Assembly (NCBI GenBank): GCA_009746045.1
Contig: RPFO01001220.1
Location: 2,501 to 66,500 of the forward strand
Direction of reading: 5' to 3'
Length of the DNA stretch: 64,000 nucleotides
Origin: Mesostigma viride
Taxonomy: Eukaryota > Streptophyta > Mesostigmatophyceae > Mesostigmatales > Mesostigmataceae
Part shown: one piece after another, positions 27,695 to 40,274 of the stretch
Layout of the letters: every line of letters begins with the position of its first letter
Position numbering within the stretch: position 1 is the first letter of the stretch
Position numbers and translations under genes: made by a program
The notes under the pieces: model-generated
Databases searched by the model: none
What the model saw: only the letters and a program-made list of their open reading frames with translations
Told to the model about the DNA's origin: nothing

Positions 27695-28450
27695 ATGTTA
27701 ATTGGCATGTGCTTACGTGCAGGGAAAGGCGAAGAAGAGACTCCAGTTCGGTTTCCCCGTGGATCCGCGTCTGGGACTGTGTCCGGAGAGGCCGGCCGTG
27801 TTGTTGGCCAGGCCGCGGTCGGCGAACCAGTTGCACAACCGGGGGCGGGAGGGGCCTCCCTCCCACCCAACGCACCCCACGCACCACCCTTACCGTGCGG
27901 TCAGCCAGAAAAAACGTACGAAGAGTTGATGGCAGAGGCGGCGGCTGCGCAGGGGCAGAAGGCAAAACGTCGGGGAGGGGGCAGGCGAGGGGCGGGGCAG
28001 GAGACGGAGGGTGCCGACGAACCTTCACAGCCGCAGAAGGGTGGTGGTCAGGGCAGAGATGGTGGGGGGCTGCCAGTTGCGGAAAAGGGGGCGGATTGCA
28101 CAGCGGTCGACCCAATCAGGGACGTTGAGCCAGACGTCCGGATGCGCTTTATGGATGGCGCGAAACTGGGTCGCGGAGGTTGGACTTCGAAATGGGTAGA
28201 GGACATGTGGCTAAACTGGCAGCACAAGTACCCCAACAAGGAAGATTTTCTGCTCTTTGGCACCCTCCTGGGCCGCGAGAAGGAGAAGGTGGTGATCAGA
28301 TGGTTTGATGAAGGGTACGAACTCGGTCGGAGTGATGAGAGCGAGAGAAGGTTTCGTTTCCCCCTGAAGTTCGCCAGCGAACATGTTACTCTCCTGAAGG
28401 AAGGCGCCAGCTGGGACAACATTCCTTCACATCGACCTGGCAAGCGATGA
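27695..28450 (+). CDS. Unknown Gly/Arg/Gln-rich protein with a conserved-looking C-terminal domain
   Basis: 251 residues from the ATG at 27695. A splice acceptor (TTACGTGCAG) at about 27,720 means the first codons may instead be intron, with translation supplied from an upstream exon. Residues 1-150 are low complexity (G, Q, A, P). The last 100 are compact (SKWVEDMWLNWQHKYPNKED, REKEKVVIRWFDEGYELGR), like a small globular domain. The previous gene's poly(A) signal is only about 100 bp upstream. Function unknown; by context it belongs to the same gene group as the giant protein. Confidence 0.55.
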   Translation: MLIGMCLRAGKGEEETPVRFPRGSASGTVSGEAGRVVGQAAVGEPVAQPGAGGASLPPNAPHAPPLPCGQPEKTYEELMAEAAAAQGQKAKRRGGGRRGAGQETEGADEPSQPQKGGGQGRDGGGLPVAEKGADCTAVDPIRDVEPDVRMRFMDGAKLGRGGWTSKWVEDMWLNWQHKYPNKEDFLLFGTLLGREKEKVVIRWFDEGYELGRSDESERRFRFPLKFASEHVTLLKEGASWDNIPSHRPGKR

Positions 28451-28990
28451 TGGGCAAGGACTTTGCACGAAGTCGCGTTTTGCACGTTTGCCCACCGCAA
28501 CATGGAGAAATGCAGATGTACACAGTAGTTCGATCAGTGACCGTGACTTCTGGAAGTGGCAGTTTAGTAGCTGGGTTGACGTGTCCAATGTATATATGGT
28601 GCGGCGCGTCCAAGGGGGTCCACGCTGATTGAGCACTTGCATGTGTTCTTTAAACATATTCGGACATGTATGAAATGAATAAATTGTTTGGACGATTGCA
28701 AATTGATTGATTGAAGAATGAGATACCATTATTAATTGAAAAATGTAAAACCTTATTGCGAATTTGTACTTCAAACTTTCACATGCATGCCCCAAATTGT
28801 GCATTTGTGCAGGTTTAGCTTATGAGAAGTAGCATTTATCTACAAATATTGAGAAATTTAGGGGCACTTGGGGTTGTTGGCCATGTTCATTCATGATAAA
28901 ATGGACTTTTTATGCTGTAAAATCATATTCCACTAGTCCAAAACGCTGCTTTCATGACGTCAAAAGTACCAGCAATGGCCCTAGGTTGGA
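28451..28990. other. Transition from accessory island to repeat-rich host DNA
   Basis: No gene recognised. The sequence becomes AT-rich and the tightly packed unfamiliar genes stop; TE sequence begins at about 29.0 kb. I see no clear boundary repeat or attachment site. Confidence 0.4.
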
Positions 28991-28999
28991 GCAGTAGAT

Positions 29000-31900
29000 G
29001 TTGGGGACGCCCTGCAGCCCAGGTTTGGCGGTCGGATCCCTGTTGCGGCGTCCGGAGCATCTGCCTGGCGGCGACCACTGTCGGTGCGTGACGGTGGACA
29101 GCAAGCTGTCGGCGCGGAGGCAAGGTGGGGAGGGTGCGGGCAGCCAGGCGATACTTGGCAGCGACACCGCGGAGGATCACTGAAATATCACCCGGCGGCG
29201 GAATGGCGTGTAACTGCTGCATGTCGGCTGCCCCGGGCGTCGAAGACGGCCAGGAAATCATCCCTGTGCGACATAGATAGCGGCCTGCTCTGCTGCTGAC
29301 ATCTTGTCGGCATCCTTCAGCACAATCCGGAGCACCTTCAGATCTGGCTGAGGCGCCAGCTGTCGCGACGGTTTCACCCCAGGAAACCGCAATCCGATGC
29401 GAGCAAGCACGAGACGGTGATCAGATTCCACCGTGCGGACAGAATCTTGCAGGACGCGAGCATCGACAACTGAGGGGCGCTGAGCCCGACGTACGCAGAT
29501 ATAGTCAAGGCACACCACCCGATCCGACGGCCCAAAAAAGGTGGCCAGCTGCTCAGCGGGGCGTGCGAAAGAAGCATTGCATGCAACCAGCGCAGATTCT
29601 GCCAGCAGATTCGCAAATAAAGGCGTGTCAGGTGCCGTTAGCTGTCGTGTTGGTTGGGGAGTACTGAGCGCCCCCAGTGCCAACTGGCATGCAGCGTGGC
29701 GTTGGCGTCGAGCAGCATAAGCAGGAAGTGCCGAGCTGGGATGTTGGCCTCCTCCTCCTTGAGGGCGTCGAAGAAGGCCTCACGTTCCGCCTCGGAGCTC
29801 GACCCGCATATGGTGCATATCCCACGATTACGGTTAGCGTGTGGTGTGAATGGCCCTCAGTGGCCGAAAAAGTGGCCACTAGCAACGCGGGGACCGCAGC
29901 ACGATGGACTGGAGCTGCTCTGATGCTGCCGGCGAGCACAAGAGGCCCACACCACTGTCCTTGACCCGGCGCGTCGCCGCCACCATAGTGGTGGAACCGC
30001 CAGCCCGCACGCAGGTCGTCGACCAGCAGACCGTTGACCCCGTGCTGAGGGTCAACGGTGCGTCGGTGCTCCCATGGACCCCGAGGACAGCGATCTTGTT
30101 GTCGGCGCACAGGGCGATCAGCTCGTCGACGCGTTGGCGTGCTGGGGTGCCGCCGCTCGTAGAAGGATCTGCAGGGAGGGTGCGCACATTAAAGCTTGCA
30201 ATACCAAGAATGGGCCGTTGCCCTATTAGCGGGGGGGTGGGGGTGGGGGTGGGGGTGGAGAAGGGTAGTGCTGGAGGTGGGGGTGGGGGGGGGGTGGGGG
30301 GGGAGGGGGAGGGTGGCGATTGGATTGTCAACGCATGGAGTCTTTCTTTCAGGGCGGATATGCGTCGTCTCCGTCCTGGCTGGGGTCGCCGGTGTGTCGA
30401 CAGGGCCTCATCCCGCTCAAGGCGGGCCAAGAGGCGTTTGTGGCTGGTAAATTGGCGGGAAGGTTGACCGTGGCGTGCCTGGCGACCTTGCATCCTAATA
30501 ATCATGCTCGCACGGTGCGACATGAGGATGGAAAGGGGCTTGTTTATTAAAGGCTATTATGCCCAAAGCCTATCGTACCGCGAGGCCGCGAGGGTGTGCC
30601 CTTACCGGGCGCCATCCATACCCGGGACCAGTGTTCAATTATACGCCGTATTATACGGTATAATACGGTATAATACGCGTTATACAAGGTCGAGCGTATA
30701 ATTTTTATCCGTTTTATACGATTTGCGTATTTTTACGTATAATACGGCGAATAACACGTATCAGCGCGCGTATAATGGGGTTTTCGCGCTCATCCGAGGT
30801 CCGGCAGCCAAATTTTTCGTGCGGGAACCAAGGCGGGAAAGCAAGGGAACTTAGAAACACTACGGAAACCATCCACTGGTTGACATTTGGCGACCGTGAG
30901 ACACAAGGATCTTACAAGCAAGCTACACTGTAGCATGGCAACCCTCCATGCTGTTTAGGTCTCTGCCCTTGCCTCTCGGGCAGCCGTGCACCGAATATTG
31001 AAGTCATACAGAAAACTGACTGGTACGAGAGCATGGCCGCTTTACATTTTAGGCATGATCCTTAGGTCTTGAAAAGCTTATATCCTTGGCCAGGCAGCGC
31101 TGGGATGTGCGCGGATGTGTCTCGACCTTCTGCTCGATGCGGCAACCTCGTTTCAGCAACCAGGTGGCGACCGTGCATGTGCTAACTGTTGATAGGCGGG
31201 AAATGCCCCTACATTTGAACGCGGATAGCTGTTTCACGTTATTCCTTACATGATTTATAAGCGACGACGGCCAGGAAAGGCTCGGCTGGCTCGCAGCTAC
31301 GTCCATCAGGTGGGCATGCTGGCTCCGTCAAGAAAGGTACACCGTCCGCATTGGAAGTTTGTTATTATGGGTCAATTTTTGCCGTATTTGCATTACGAAT
31401 AACCCTGGATTGTTTGTTGGGGAGCCAGTCAGAGTCCCGGGTTTTTATTATTTAATTAAAACCTTTTGTTTGTTTGTTTGTCCTACAGCCGTTCAAGGCA
31501 CATGGGTACTTATTTAATTAATAAATTTCTTTTGTTTGTTTGGTAGATATCGTACACGCCGCCCCCAATTCGGCCGGCAATCCGGCCCGGCGGCCCCCCT
31601 TCGGCGGCCATAGGCTAGAGTCAGTGGAGGTCAGTGATACCCAGAGCCCACATGAGTTAATTAATTAATTTTGTTTGTTTGTTTGTTGAGTCCAGTCCTC
31701 AGCCCCCGGAGTTAATTAATTAATTTTCTTTTGTTTTTTTTATGGTTTTCAGCCAGAACATTTTCCAGAAGCTAATTATTTAGTTAGAACTTCCAATGCG
31801 GACGGTGTAATATGCGGTTTTGATCTGGTACGTGCTATCCTGTTCACGTGTTCATTGTACTGTATCAAGTTGTTGGGTGGATTGTAAAATAATCGTAGAC

Positions 31901-32850
31901 CTGTAATGGAGGTTTTCTGCTTGTCTTTTGGTTGCTTTACTGCCTCTACGCATAGTTGGCTTGTGATGGTTGGGGAATACCACTACGACATGCAGATTTT
32001 GGACCAGATTTGTCTGCTATTAGCTTATGCTTCATCGAAAGCAGTGACGTAGTGCTTGGCATTGTTTATAAATATGATAAGCTTGATAACGCGATGTTTT
32101 TTCTTGCTAAAAGCATCTCGAAACAAGTGGTTTTCTGGCCAGATCTAGCCACTATTTCTTGTTTTGCTCGCCAAAGTCAGCCTTCTTCTTGTGTGCTCCT
32201 CATGCATACAAGAAACATGGAGATGCCCAGGACCTGCTTGCATGGAAGCATAGCCATCTTACTTCTTTTGCTTTTTTCATCTTTCCATTTCATTTGGCGT
32301 TGTTTTTTAGGGTATAATGCATAGGTAATCTAGCTCCTCGGGAACCCCGGTTTACACGTCCAGTGTTCCCAAGCACTGCTGAGCAGTGGCAACCCATGTA
32401 CCATGTGTAATTTAGTGTCAGAAACATGTGGACTGCTTGAAATGATATCAAAATGCATGAAACAACCCCAAAAGCGACGAAATCCAGTATTTGCGTATAA
32501 TTTCCGGATAATACCGTATTATACCGTATTATCCATTATACGGACCCCGCGTATTGCGTATAATTGAACTCTGCCCGGGACGTGCGTAGACGATGATGAT
32601 GCAGCTGTGGCGTGCCTGGTACGGCCCGGTTTGTGCCGCTTGTTAGGAGCCTGCACATCCGTGCGCTGACCGTTGATGAAGAGCACGGGGGTATCGTTGA
32701 CGAGGCGGACGTAGACCTTGCGGATGCCATCGCGCCTGGACTTGACCGCCACGTCGCTGCCCAGCAAGCTGTTCTCAGTGATGACGAGCTGGGCCGGGGA
32801 GAGTAGGTCGTCGAGGCTCGGCGCGTTTCTCCCACCCAGGACACATCACC
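29000..32850 (-). mobile_element. LINE fragment with APE-type endonuclease, split by a hAT insertion
   Basis: The segments 32,850-32,582 and 30,620-29,250 are one minus-strand element interrupted by the hAT at 30,629-32,573. The first segment reads as the end of an ORF1-like frame (VKSRRDGIRKVYVRLVND). The second contains endonuclease motifs: GIASFNVRTL, then, after frame changes, LDYICVRRAQ and the catalytic SDHRLVLARI. No reverse transcriptase follows towards 29.0 kb, so the element is 3'-truncated. Several frameshifts make it a pseudogene. Confidence 0.75.
30629..32573. mobile_element. Non-autonomous hAT element (1,945 bp)
   Basis: Flanked by an 8-bp target duplication CCCGGGAC (30621-30628 and 32574-32581). 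Termini CAGTGTTCAATTATACG and, inverted, CAGAGTTCAATTATACG. Subterminal CGGTATAATACGGTATAAT repeats occur at both ends, as in the complete hAT at 55.6-59.2 kb. No transposase; the interior is AT-rich with TTTGTTTGTTTG tracts. Confidence 0.88.
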
Positions 32851-33809
32851 TAAAAATGGCCTTTTTTGTTACATGGGGTCATATCTCCCACACATATAGT
32901 CAGATCGGGGTGCCTTTTTGGACTTAAGGTCCCCCTAGGACCCTGTTCACATCACATAAATTGGGGGGCCAACTGAACTATTTTTAGCATCAAACCGTGA
33001 CGTGGAAAAGTGCAAAAAACGATGTTTTCCAGGCATAAGGAGGCATAGCAGCCACACACAAGTAGTAAATGTAGTCCAATTCAGTTGGAAATGGTCATGC
33101 TTATTAATTTACATCCAAAGACAAAAACCGCCCTATGCAATGTAGGACCAAACTATGTGCTATAATTCTGGCATACATGAGCCAAAACACCGTTTTAGTG
33201 CATTATTTTCAAACTTATGAAGCCCCTGCCAGCACATATGTGGCCCAATCATGCCAGAATTCGTCACAATAGTAGCACAATACTTGAATTTACACTAGAA
33301 CACAAGTTGGACATACTAGGACCACTGCCGGCCCACTGAAAGTGACGGATGCAAGCAGAAATAGAGCGATTTTTGCCAAAATACTCCATATTCTGCGCCA
33401 TTGTCTTGGAAAACTTTGCATTCTTCACTCAATTATCGTCATGGCTGTCATCATGGGATTCATATACATGCCACTGGGGCTGGATACATTAACCAACACA
33501 GACTAAAAAAGCGATCATCAAGGGACAAAATCTCCATCAATCACAGTAGATGCTGGCATTCGGAACAAGCACCGTAGTGCCTACAAGCCTCAAGAAGGGG
33601 AGCTTGGCTGACCAGTCGTGCCTGTCGGCTGACCAGTCGCTTTTCTAAACGGGCCCCGCTCGGCAGCACACACAATCTCCTTTGCAGTACTTGGCCCACT
33701 CTGCTGGGCACCCCTGCTGTGCGTGTGTTATAGCAGCTAATCCACATATATATCTGCCAGGTGCCTCTCTGCTACATGGAAATACAAAGCGCAATCAAGG
33801 ACAGCAGTG
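32851..33809. other. Repeat-rich intergenic DNA, no gene
   Basis: AT-rich sequence between the LINE fragment and the LTR retrotransposon. No open frame with coding character, RNA gene or terminal repeat was recognised. Confidence 0.4.
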
Positions 33810-34753
33810 GCTTGAGTTAGGAATGAGAAATGAACGACGTGATATATTGCTTGAGAACACTGTATGCTGTGAGCAATGAATTGCTTGGTTCATTAGAAAA
33901 TAGGTTTACCCTTTATCAACGTTCCTCTCACTGGCTGCGCCGCCAGTGACCGTTGGGTGCAGACCGTTGGCCCGAGGCCGCACGATGACAGGTAGCAGTC
34001 TAGTCACTGCATCGTGTGATCACAGATTAATGCACGCTGCAGTACGGTCCCTATCTAGGATACTCTAGTACCGTCCAATGACAGGACACTACGTATACTG
34101 GGTACTGACATCTGTCACGTACCCCAGTACCCAAAGTACCTATCTAGGGAAACGTATGCGACTCGACTAGCATTCCTATCTGCATAGCCCACGTGGTATT
34201 TATATTCACATACCAACGTAGGTTTACAAGGCTTATTCATACGTTGTATTCACAATGCCTTTGAGACTTAGTCTACAGCAAAGCATGGAGACTAACTCCA
34301 GTATTGTTTTATTATTTATTTCTTAATGCAGGTCTGCACCCCCAACATTATTGTTATTGTTTTTAAGTTGATTAGGGGTACAAAAGAGACATGGCTGGTT
34401 GAGCCAGGTTGGTTACAGCTGGCTGTTCTGGCCAGGTGTTATATTGCACATTAAATAAGGTGTACACAGCTGGCTGGTTTGGCCAGTTATTGGAGCACAC
34501 ATTAAGTAAGTGGATACAAAGCTTGTGTCCTCAAGCTGCAAATGGATACAAATCTGACCTAGCCAGCACTCACACCCCACAACGAATGTGTTGAATTTTA
34601 TGGCGCCCAGCAGCTATCGCTGTGGTAGGGGGTGTGGTGGTTGTGTACTGAGCTGTAGCCAGACATTTATTCATACACTGACACGGATACCATAGGGATT
34701 CATATTCTCAAATAGTAGCTGGTATTGTGGGCCAGCTGCATCCCTCAGCTTGG

Positions 34754-37700
34754 TTAAGCATCTGCTGGGTTTTCTTCATCTTCCACATGATGCCAGCTGG
34801 AGAAGTAGGTTGCCTCCTGTTTGAGGATCACCCAATCCAGGTCAGTGTGGACAGCAGCAGCAGAAACAGATTTCTTGGTTAGAAAACTGATCACAGAGTA
34901 GCTGTCAGTATAGAGATGTGAGATGACATTGCATGTGCTGCCTGCCTGGGTTTGTAGCCAGGTGAGCATGTGCTGCAGGGAACGAGCATGCAATGCAGCA
35001 GACACCACAGCACGACATTCAGCTGAGTTGCTGCTGCCAGGTTTTCTGCGGTGTAGCCTGCTGTACCAGGAAGTGAGGGACATGTAATCTGACCTGTTGG
35101 TGAGAAAAAACAGCCCTGATTCCCGTGCCCCCATCTGATTGATTGTTCTGCTCTCCATGGAGCTGTCCATGACACTGTGGATGTGGATGTCTTCCATCAG
35201 ATTCAGGCCATGGAGGATGAGGGGGGGCAGTCATTGACCAACTTCCTGATGTGACTGCATTTTATCTTGACTAGAACATCATGGGTGACCCTGCTGATGA
35301 CAGCTAAGGGAGCCCCACAGATGGCTGACCACCACCCCAGTTTGCCCTGAACAGTGGCACACATGTGTAAGGGGAGGTAGTTGTCTTGCAGCAGATCTAG
35401 ACAATCTTGGATATATTCTGCAGGAGGAGAGAGGAGCAGACCCACTGATCTGGCTGCCTATGCAGCTGCAACATGATGCCACAGAACTGGATGGGGGTTG
35501 TGCTCAATTCCACCTGTTTGCCAATCTCATATGATTCCTGGACCTGCTGAATAAATGTTTCCACCTCAGCTCTAGGCCCACAAATGAGTTGGTCATCTCC
35601 ATGCCACACAAAGAGCAGCAGTCCAGAGGGGGTGGGTACAACAAAAAAGCATGGGTCCAGGTCATCATACGTGGCCTTGAGCTTTTTGAATACTTCCTCT
35701 GCTGAGTCTCTGAAAATTTTGGGGCACTGACAAGCCCTTCCACCCCAATGTTGATGATAAGGTGGGGCTCATCAATGTAAGGTTTCCACACAGCTGGGGT
35801 GTCTACCACGTACACCTTCCCTTTCCACACAGATTCAGCCTTTTCTGGGTCCCCCCTGAGGAAGGCCCTTTTAATATCAGTGGCTTTGCAGACATAGTCT
35901 TGGCCTGCATTGAGGTTGTGGAGGAATAGGGAGAGCATGATCCTGAGTGAGGTTTGTTGCAGCCCAGGTGTGTAGGTTTCCCCTTTTGGCAGTGTGGATG
36001 TCCCCTTTAATTCTGTGACACATGGTCTGGCATGGAAGATTGGGGAGCCCACTTTTTGTGGTTTTTGTTTGAGAACAAATTTTAATCTGAGCTTTTTGGC
36101 TCCCTCTGGCACGTCCCATGAAGGGGTGACAGGAGGTTTGTATTGAGGGTTTTTGGGGTTGGGCAGGACCCATTCCTGCCTGGCTTGGTGGACAATGGCC
36201 ATCAGCCACTTGGTAAACCCTTTTTGTGTTTTGCATTCTTGTATGACGTGGGAGATTTGGTGGGGTGAGTGCATGGCTATGTCCCACTTACCCAGCCCAA
36301 AGGCTGAGGGATGGAGGAACTGGCTGTGCACTAACTTGTCCAGATCAGGGATCTCCCCTGGTGCATACTGAGTGTTGACTGCCTTGATGACAGCATCCAT
36401 ACCAGGGACAATACTGGAGAGAGGGATTTTAAAGTGGTCCAGAGGAACTGCACCCACCCCTGTGACACTGAGCTCATTAGCTGAGATAAGCACCCCAGGA
36501 TAGGATACAAAAGGTTCCCCCAACAAGGTGTTACCAGAGTACCCCTCCACCACCTGGAAGGGTGTCTGAATACCAAGTATAGGGAGCATCACCTGTCCCA
36601 CTACATCCAGTGAGCTTTGGCCTGAGAAATCCTGCACCCGTGCCCAAAATGAAGGTGCAATCTCAAGACCAGGGATGGCTTGTGCACTGATCACACTGAC
36701 CTGTGCCTGAGTGTCTATTGCCAGGGTCCAGGGGTCCTGACTAGTGCACACAGCTGAGACTTTTGCCAACCCTTCGGCCACAGCAGCTTGTTGCTTATGT
36801 GACCTGTGTAATGCTTGCAAGGCGACTGCCAATCTTGACCTCAGAGCGGGAGGGTTGGCAGACAATTTGGTGCCTTGGGGCTGAGCTAATGCTTCCAACC
36901 CAGCTACCTCGTGCCTGGTTAAGCAATCCCCAGGTTGTGAAGTGGGCCTGGCTTCACTGAGGGTGGAAGGGTTCACAGAGGGTGCTGTGGTGCTGTCAAC
37001 AGCAGTAATTGGTGGCTCAGGGCTACTGCTGGGCATGCTGGAGTTGCCAGATAGAAGTAGTGAGTCCATGCTTAAAGACTCTTCCCCAGGCACGTCTGCC
37101 ATGGGAGAATAATACTTCTTAATTCTATGACAGCTCACCCTGTGACGCTTCCCATTGATATTGTGCTTGACCTCCACGGTCTTGCTGTTTTTGGTAAATC
37201 CACGGATGGTAACTGGACCTAGCCAAGTTCCAACCTTACCAAAGCTGTTTTCCTTGTAATAGAGAACTTGATCACCTTTTTGGAATACTGGCCTGGGATG
37301 GGTTTTATCTTTTTCTGCCAGTTTTGCTGAGGTTTGTGCACGTGCAGTGTTGTACAGTGCTATCACCTCTGGGGGATATACACCTGCCTGCAGGCCTGCT
37401 GGGATTACTTCACCCCACTTGGCATGCAAGACAGGTCTCATGTTTAGGGTTGTGCACATTTCATGACACCAGAGTGCCCTGTCACAATAGACCCCTGAAG
37501 TAGCATCCTTGGAAGGATTTTTGGCTAGTAGGGTTTTGACAGATCTGATGGTTCTTTCAATGACCCCCTGACCCTCATGATCTTCCAGCCCAGCAATCTC
37601 TATTGCTTCACACCCTTCCAGGTCAGTCAGACAAGAAAATTGTTGATCAAGCAAAATTCTGTCAACTGGGTAGAATCTGGGTAAAGCAATCATGAGTGCA

Positions 37701-38020
37701 ACACGTAGCTGCCCTGCAGACATGCCAGGTAGGGGTTCCATTACTGTGAACCTGGACCATGAATCTTTTAGGATCAGGTAGGGTTGGACATCTTTGTTGA
37801 TGTGCATCACATCCCCCACTATCATGCCTCTAGTGGTGGAAGGAGTTGCAGTATGCCATTTTTGAGGTTTGGGGCTATTAAACTGACATTCTTGACAGTG
37901 TTGTCTAGCCAGTTTTACTGCATTCCTGAGTTGTTTTCCCATGCTACTACCCCCCAGCCGTCTGGCCAGTTCCTCAGCCACTGTTTCATGACCCATGGCT
38001 AGGCAGCAGCTGATGAGCAA
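34754..38020 (-). CDS. pol: Retrotransposon pol region, apparent order IN-PR-RT-RH (frameshifted)
   Basis: The first 838 codons begin with an integrase zinc-binding domain (H...H, CQEC) and core (INKDVQPYLILKDSWSRF; RILLDQQF; GQGVIERTIRSVK). A retropepsin-like block then follows (LAIDTQAQVSVIS, later NTLLGEPFVS). Copia-like RT follows (CKATDIKRAFLRGD). After a frame change near 35.5-35.6 kb come the RT WHGDDQLICG (YVDD position) and an RNase H part (NSAECRAVVSAALHARS; LYTDSYSVISFL) down to 34,754. At least two frameshifts. The protease has Gln where DTG normally has Gly. Copia order is PR-IN-RT-RH, so IN before PR is unusual. Confidence 0.75.
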
Positions 38021-38387
38021 GCTCCTTGATATCTATGGAGTTGTCAACAGTAGGGGTTAGTGCTTTTATGTAAGGTTCCAGTACAGGGTGTTGGGAGGAC
38101 AGTAAGGTTGCTGCCTCAAAATCAATTATGCCCTGGCTGCCATCCCCAATGGTAATGAGATCATCATCCTCAGAGTAAGCAAGGTGAGAGAACTCACATT
38201 GATTTGGGTAGCGAGGCCTGTTGCAACGGCTGCCTGGAGCTGGCCAGGTTGTGCCTCGTGTAGTGGCAGCCTGGGCAGAGATCCACATTGTTGACCATTG
38301 TAGGGTTGTGGTTGCACTGGTTGCGGCTGTGCCCCGTCTGGAAGCACCTCACGGGCACCTGACCCTTCCAGGGTTGCCAGGTTGCCT

Positions 38388-38432
<45 letters not shown>

Positions 38433-39055
38433 GCCCTGTTTGGGCCGGTTGTTGTTGTTGTTATTGCCCTGTGAGGGCCTGTTGTTGGTATTGTTATTGT
38501 TAATTAATTAATCGCAGCTTTTCTTGTTTGTTCATTGTATTGATTGAGAGGACAGTATCTTTGCTGCCTCAAAACCCACCATGGTTTGGTAGCATTTTCG
38601 TTTGTTTGCTTGTAATGAGAGGACAGAAGCTGTGCTGCCTCAACACCAACCATGGTTTGGTAACCGTTTCGTTTGTTTGTTTGCAGTGAGAGGACAGCAT
38701 CTGTGCTGCCTCAACACCAACCATGGTTTGGTAACAGTTTTGTTTGTTTGTTTGTTTTGTGTTAGTGTTTCTTGTTATTGCCTCCCGGTGCTGCTTGAGC
38801 GTTAGCACCAGCCATGTCTTTACCCGCAAGTACATGCGTTTGGTAATGGCTTCTGCCACTACTGCATGCGTTATTGATGATGTGCGGCGGCTGAGCAAGC
38901 TCCATGTCTAGGGAGTTGACAGCAGTGGGTTTGATTAAGGGCCCTCAGCCCTGACATAGAGAGGATCAACAGTCTCCCTAGAGGGTAGAGGCTGTGCTGC
39001 CAAGAAAGCAACAATACCCTTACACTCATCCCAAATAAAATGGGGAGATCTGCGT

Positions 39056-39742
39056 TCAAAAGACATGACATTCATTCAGATAAGTCACGTTGGGGTGGAC
39101 GGAGATACTTGTCTCGTTTGCATATGCCGTCCAGCCCAGGCCGCCCACCGCCGGCGATGGGGATAGGCCAGGAGTGCTTTTATCACATAACAGCTGGAGC
39201 GTTTCTATGCTCCTCAGGCTGCAGCGATAGCTTTCTGTTTGGTTATGATATGTTGAAAAGATAGCCACCGCTCTTGAGCATTCATTGATATCAGAGCATG
39301 CATGAGGAAAGAAAGCAACGGACTTGCTTACGCTGGAAGCCCCAGGGGCCGGCGCGGGGCCGGTGCCTCCTGGGGGGTTGTTTTCCTGCCGCATTGCCGC
39401 CGCCATGGCTGCTCCAGCAGTGGGTGCTGCTGTCGCAGCCGCCGGGGAAGAGGGTTGGTCGGTGCCCCGTAGGGGAACCGGCTCCGCCACCGGCTGGCGC
39501 ACAGGGGAGGGGGGTTGTTCGGACTGCCTCGCGGCAGCCGGACCCTCCACCTGGCTGGTATTGTCACGGTTGTTCTTTTGTTTTCTTTGTCTTCTTTTTG
39601 TTTTGTTGTTATTGCATGCAGGCGCACCGACATCAGCCGGTGCCCTGTTGTCTGGCGGACGACGCTGATCATCATCGTCGTCCCCAAGATATAGTTTCTT
39701 TTTCTCTTTTCTTTTCTTTTTTTTTTCCAGTGCCGGTTTGAA
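39056..39742 (-). CDS. Gag-like low-complexity region of the LTR element
   Basis: An open minus-strand frame just inside the 5' LTR: a Lys-rich start (KKKKRKEKKK), an Asp run, a basic KTKRRQRKQKN patch and Pro/Ala-rich stretches. It is the position of gag, but I cannot recognise a capsid fold. The frame also runs into the LTR, where it is probably not translated. Confidence 0.4.
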   Translation of the reverse strand, partial: FKPALEKKKKRKEKKKLYLGDDDDDQRRPPDNRAPADVGAPACNNNKTKRRQRKQKNNRDNTSQVEGPAAARQSEQPPSPVRQPVAEPVPLRGTDQPSSPAAATAAPTAGAAMAAAMRQENNPPGGTGPAPAPGASSVSKSVAFFPHACSDINECSRAVAIFSTYHNQTESYRCSLRSIETLQLLCDKSTPGLSPSPAVGGLGWTAYANETSISVHPNVTYLNECHVF

Positions 39743-40274
39743 CCGTTGTTGAGTTTGATGTTGCTGAAGAGCGTTTATAAAATTCAAGTTAGGAATGAGA
39801 AATGAACGACGTGATATATTGCTTGAGAACACTGTATGCTGTGAGCAATGAATTGCTTGGTTCATTAGAAAATAGGTTTACCCTTTATCAACGTTCCTCT
39901 CACTGGCTGCGCCGCCAGTGACCGTTGGGTGCAGACCGTTGGCCCGAGGCCGCACGATGACAGGTAGCAGTCTAGTCACTGCATCGTGTGATCACAGATT
40001 AATGCACGCTGCAGTACGGTCCCTATCTAGGATACTCTAGTACCGTCCAATGACAGGACACTACGTATACTGGGTACTGACATCTGTCACGTACCCCAGT
40101 ACCCAAAGTACCTATCTAGGGAAACGTATGCGACTCGACTAGCATTCCTATCTGCATAGCCCACGTGGTATTTATATTCACATACCAACGTAGGTTTACA
40201 AGGCTTATTCATACGTTGTATTCACAATGCCTTTGAGACTTAGTCTACAGCAAAGCATGGAGACTAACTGCTTG

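Larger units (their letters stand above)
33815..40269 (-). mobile_element. Complete LTR retrotransposon with identical-looking LTRs
   Basis: LTRs of 483 bp at 33815-34297 (3') and 39787-40269 (5'), with no difference seen by eye. Ends are AGTTAG...CTAACT rather than TG...CA. The target duplication is GCTTG (33810-33814 and 40270-40274). Interior on the minus strand: a low-complexity gag-like region (39.8-39.0 kb), three 71-bp tandem repeats (38,545, 38,616, 38,687) and a TTG microsatellite (38,390-38,440). A Cys/His knuckle near 38.3 kb and the pol region (38.0-34.75 kb) follow. LTR identity implies a recent insertion. Confidence 0.9.

Noticed and set aside
30196-30450. Gly/Trp-rich ORF in the G-rich stretch
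   Set aside because: Simple-sequence GGGGT tract on the strand opposite a Pro-rich linker of the LINE frame.
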